From the NCBI RefSeq assembly GCF_902491285.1, contig NZ_CABUHK010000007.1:46685-110684 (forward strand): a stretch of DNA of 64,000 nucleotides, in the 5' to 3' direction. Source of the stretch: an uncultured Bacteroides sp. GTDB taxonomy: Bacteria; Bacteroidota; Bacteroidia; Bacteroidales; Bacteroidaceae. The notes beneath the pieces were generated by a model. It had not been told where the DNA came from and made no database searches. It worked only from the letters and a program-made list of their open reading frames with translations. Positions 62,484 through 64,000 of this stretch are shown one piece after another. The first letter of the stretch is position 1; the number at the start of each line of letters is the position of its first letter. The position numbers were made by a program, and so were the translations under genes.

Positions 62484-63890
62484 CTATTTAACAAAAAAGT
62501 GCCGGTAACCTTTTACCTTATCCCATCCTCCACGGGTAAAATCGGGAACAGCTACCGGAGCCGAACCGTTTTCTATGGAAATGCGTGTGAGTTCCGCCAT
62601 GCAACACCATTCTGCTAAGTCATAAACATCCATGTCCAGCGGCAGGCCATTCCGCAGACAGTATACGAGCCGATAATCCATGATATAATCCATTCCACCA
62701 TGTCCGCCTACCTTTTTAGCTCTCTCTTCCAGTTCTTTATGAATAGGATGTTTATATTTATCCATCAAAACTTTCTTTACTTCTTTTGCGACTGCCTGAT
62801 GTGTATTTAGATTTTCATGATTAGGAATATCCTCAGAATTAACTTGAGAAGGTCTTAAACAATACTCCTCAATCGGATACTTGCTGGCATATCCATCCGT
62901 CCCTACCACCTGATACATCCGACTATAAGGACGGGGAGTCATCACGTTATGCTGAATCAAAATCGTTTTACCGTTCTCCGTACGGATAAAGGTAGATGTC
63001 TGGTCTCCGTTCTGAAAGTCTTCAATCTCCTTGCCCGTTTGCTTTTTGATATATGCCGGACCACTTACAGCTTTTGTATCCATCGAAACCAAGGTTTTCA
63101 TGCGATCTCCCCGATGGATATTAAGTATCTGGCATACAGGGCCTATGCCATGAGTAGCATATATATCTCCCCGATGTTTTCGGTTGTAATCCATACGCCA
63201 ATTATTCCAATAGCGTCGCCATATATTTTCCAAATTATGAATATAAGCCCCTTCTACATGTAAAACTTCACCAAATACACCTTGCTGTGCCATATTGAGA
63301 GTAGTTAATTCAAAAAAGTCGTATATGCAATTTTCTAATTGCATACAGTGTTTACGAGTTCTTTCTGAAGTATTAACGAGTTTCCATATTTCATCCAAAG
63401 TCATTGCAGCAGGAACCTCGATAGCCACATGTTTTCCATGCTCCATTGCATATACACCCATTTCGGCATGATGTTCCCAATCTGTTGCTATATAAATAAG
63501 GTCGATATCTTTGCGTTTGCATAATTTTTTCCATGCATCTTCCGAACCGGCATAAGATACCGCTGCCGGCAGACCGGCTTTTCTCAGAACTTTTTGTGAT
63601 TTCTCTACACGTTCGGGAAGAAGATCGCACAAGGCAATAATTTGTATCCCCGGAATGTGTGTCCAGCGCGCTATTGCACTGGAACCACGCATACCCAATC
63701 CGATGAAACCCACACGTACCGTATCAATTTTGGGGGCGGTAAGTTGAATCACATCCAGTTGCCCTGCCGGACGAACAGGTATTTCTGTTTGAATAGGCAA
63801 CCGGACAACTTTGCTTTTTTGTGCATAACCGTCTATACTTGTCAACAAAAATAAGCCGACAATGATAATCAATAATAGGTTCTTCGTCAA
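62484..63890 (-). CDS. Gfo/Idh/MocA oxidoreductase, GH109-like
   Basis: A 468-residue secreted protein (signal to SIDGYAQ) with an NAD-binding Rossmann domain (VGFIGLGMRGSSAIARW, about 60-76) and a C-terminal Gfo/Idh/MocA domain. The phrases ATDWEHHAEMGVYAMEHGKH, EVPAA and YATHGIGPVCQILNIHRGD are typical of GH109, whose members cleave alpha-GalNAc by an NAD-dependent mechanism. Other sugar specificities are possible. The only start with a signal peptide is TTG at 63890; an in-frame TGA lies just upstream and no ATG fits. The promoter is at or beyond the window edge. It is separate from the mannoside locus. Confidence 0.87.
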   Translation of the reverse strand: MTKNLLLIIIVGLFLLTSIDGYAQKSKVVRLPIQTEIPVRPAGQLDVIQLTAPKIDTVRVGFIGLGMRGSSAIARWTHIPGIQIIALCDLLPERVEKSQKVLRKAGLPAAVSYAGSEDAWKKLCKRKDIDLIYIATDWEHHAEMGVYAMEHGKHVAIEVPAAMTLDEIWKLVNTSERTRKHCMQLENCIYDFFELTTLNMAQQGVFGEVLHVEGAYIHNLENIWRRYWNNWRMDYNRKHRGDIYATHGIGPVCQILNIHRGDRMKTLVSMDTKAVSGPAYIKKQTGKEIEDFQNGDQTSTFIRTENGKTILIQHNVMTPRPYSRMYQVVGTDGYASKYPIEEYCLRPSQVNSEDIPNHENLNTHQAVAKEVKKVLMDKYKHPIHKELEERAKKVGGHGGMDYIMDYRLVYCLRNGLPLDMDVYDLAEWCCMAELTRISIENGSAPVAVPDFTRGGWDKVKGYRHFFVK

Positions 63891-64000
63891 ATTTGGTGGT
63901 AATCTCTTTTTTATTTCAACGGTCTTCTTCTTTCTTAATCCTATAAAAAGTTGTAGATATGTTTGCTTTTTAGTAACTTTAAAGACACCACATCATTAAG

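Overview
The window looks like a 64 kb accessory stretch of a gut Bacteroides chromosome (B. ovatus / xylanisolvens / eggerthii type). The evidence is four SusC/SusD pairs, two hybrid two-component regulators, an ECF sigma/anti-sigma pair, many lipoproteins with an N-terminal signal and Cys, and promoters of the Bacteroides form TTTG-N19-TAnnTTTG. No tRNA, rRNA, CRISPR array, transposase or phage gene was seen. Genus level is as far as the sequence alone supports.

Region 1 (1-8319, minus strand): an ECF sigma factor, a FecR-type anti-sigma factor, a SusC with an N-terminal STN signalling domain, SusD and two lipoproteins. Its degradative genes must lie left of position 1, where the next gene starts (ATG at 6-4). 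A stand-alone AAA ATPase (8514-9722, plus) follows, with an unusual repeat-rich promoter.

Region 2 (9852-27627): a nearly complete alginate utilisation locus. One minus-strand operon encodes SusC, SusD, a TIG-domain surface lipoprotein, PL6, PL17, a KdgF-like cupin, a hexuronate-type MFS porter, a DEH-reductase-type SDR, a PL38-type lyase, an alpha/beta esterase and a jelly-roll lyase-like lipoprotein. A divergent GntR/FadR regulator faces it. The shared intergenic region carries a consensus promoter whose -33 element is buried in a double TTGGTnnACCAA operator, so repression relieved by an alginate breakdown product is the likely control. The last steps (KDG kinase, KDPG aldolase) are not here.

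Region 3 (27889-44185): a second uronate-polysaccharide locus. One eight-gene minus-strand operon encodes GH88, two PF05426 alginate-lyase-like enzymes (one fused to BACON), SusC, SusD, an L-rhamnose mutarotase, a BACON lipoprotein and a SASA-type acetylesterase. A divergent hybrid two-component system (HTCS) faces it. Lyase, unsaturated glucuronyl hydrolase, rhamnose mutarotase and esterase point to an acetylated polysaccharide of uronic acid and rhamnose. No sulfatase is present, which argues against ulvan. The substrate is not a standard assignment.

Region 4 (44246-61919): a mannoside locus of two tandem minus-strand operons. One encodes a GH130-like lipoprotein, SusC, SusD, DUF3823, EEP, TIG-NHL and EEP; the other encodes GH130 and MFS. 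A divergent HTCS is followed by a third EEP gene. A 46-bp element (42/46 identical) sits exactly 19 bp upstream of the -7 box of both operons and is a strong HTCS operator candidate. Three EEP-fold phosphoesterases beside two GH130 proteins suggest a phosphate-decorated mannoside. A 564-bp gene-free stretch with three hairpins separates this locus from a GH109-like Gfo/Idh/MocA protein at the right edge.
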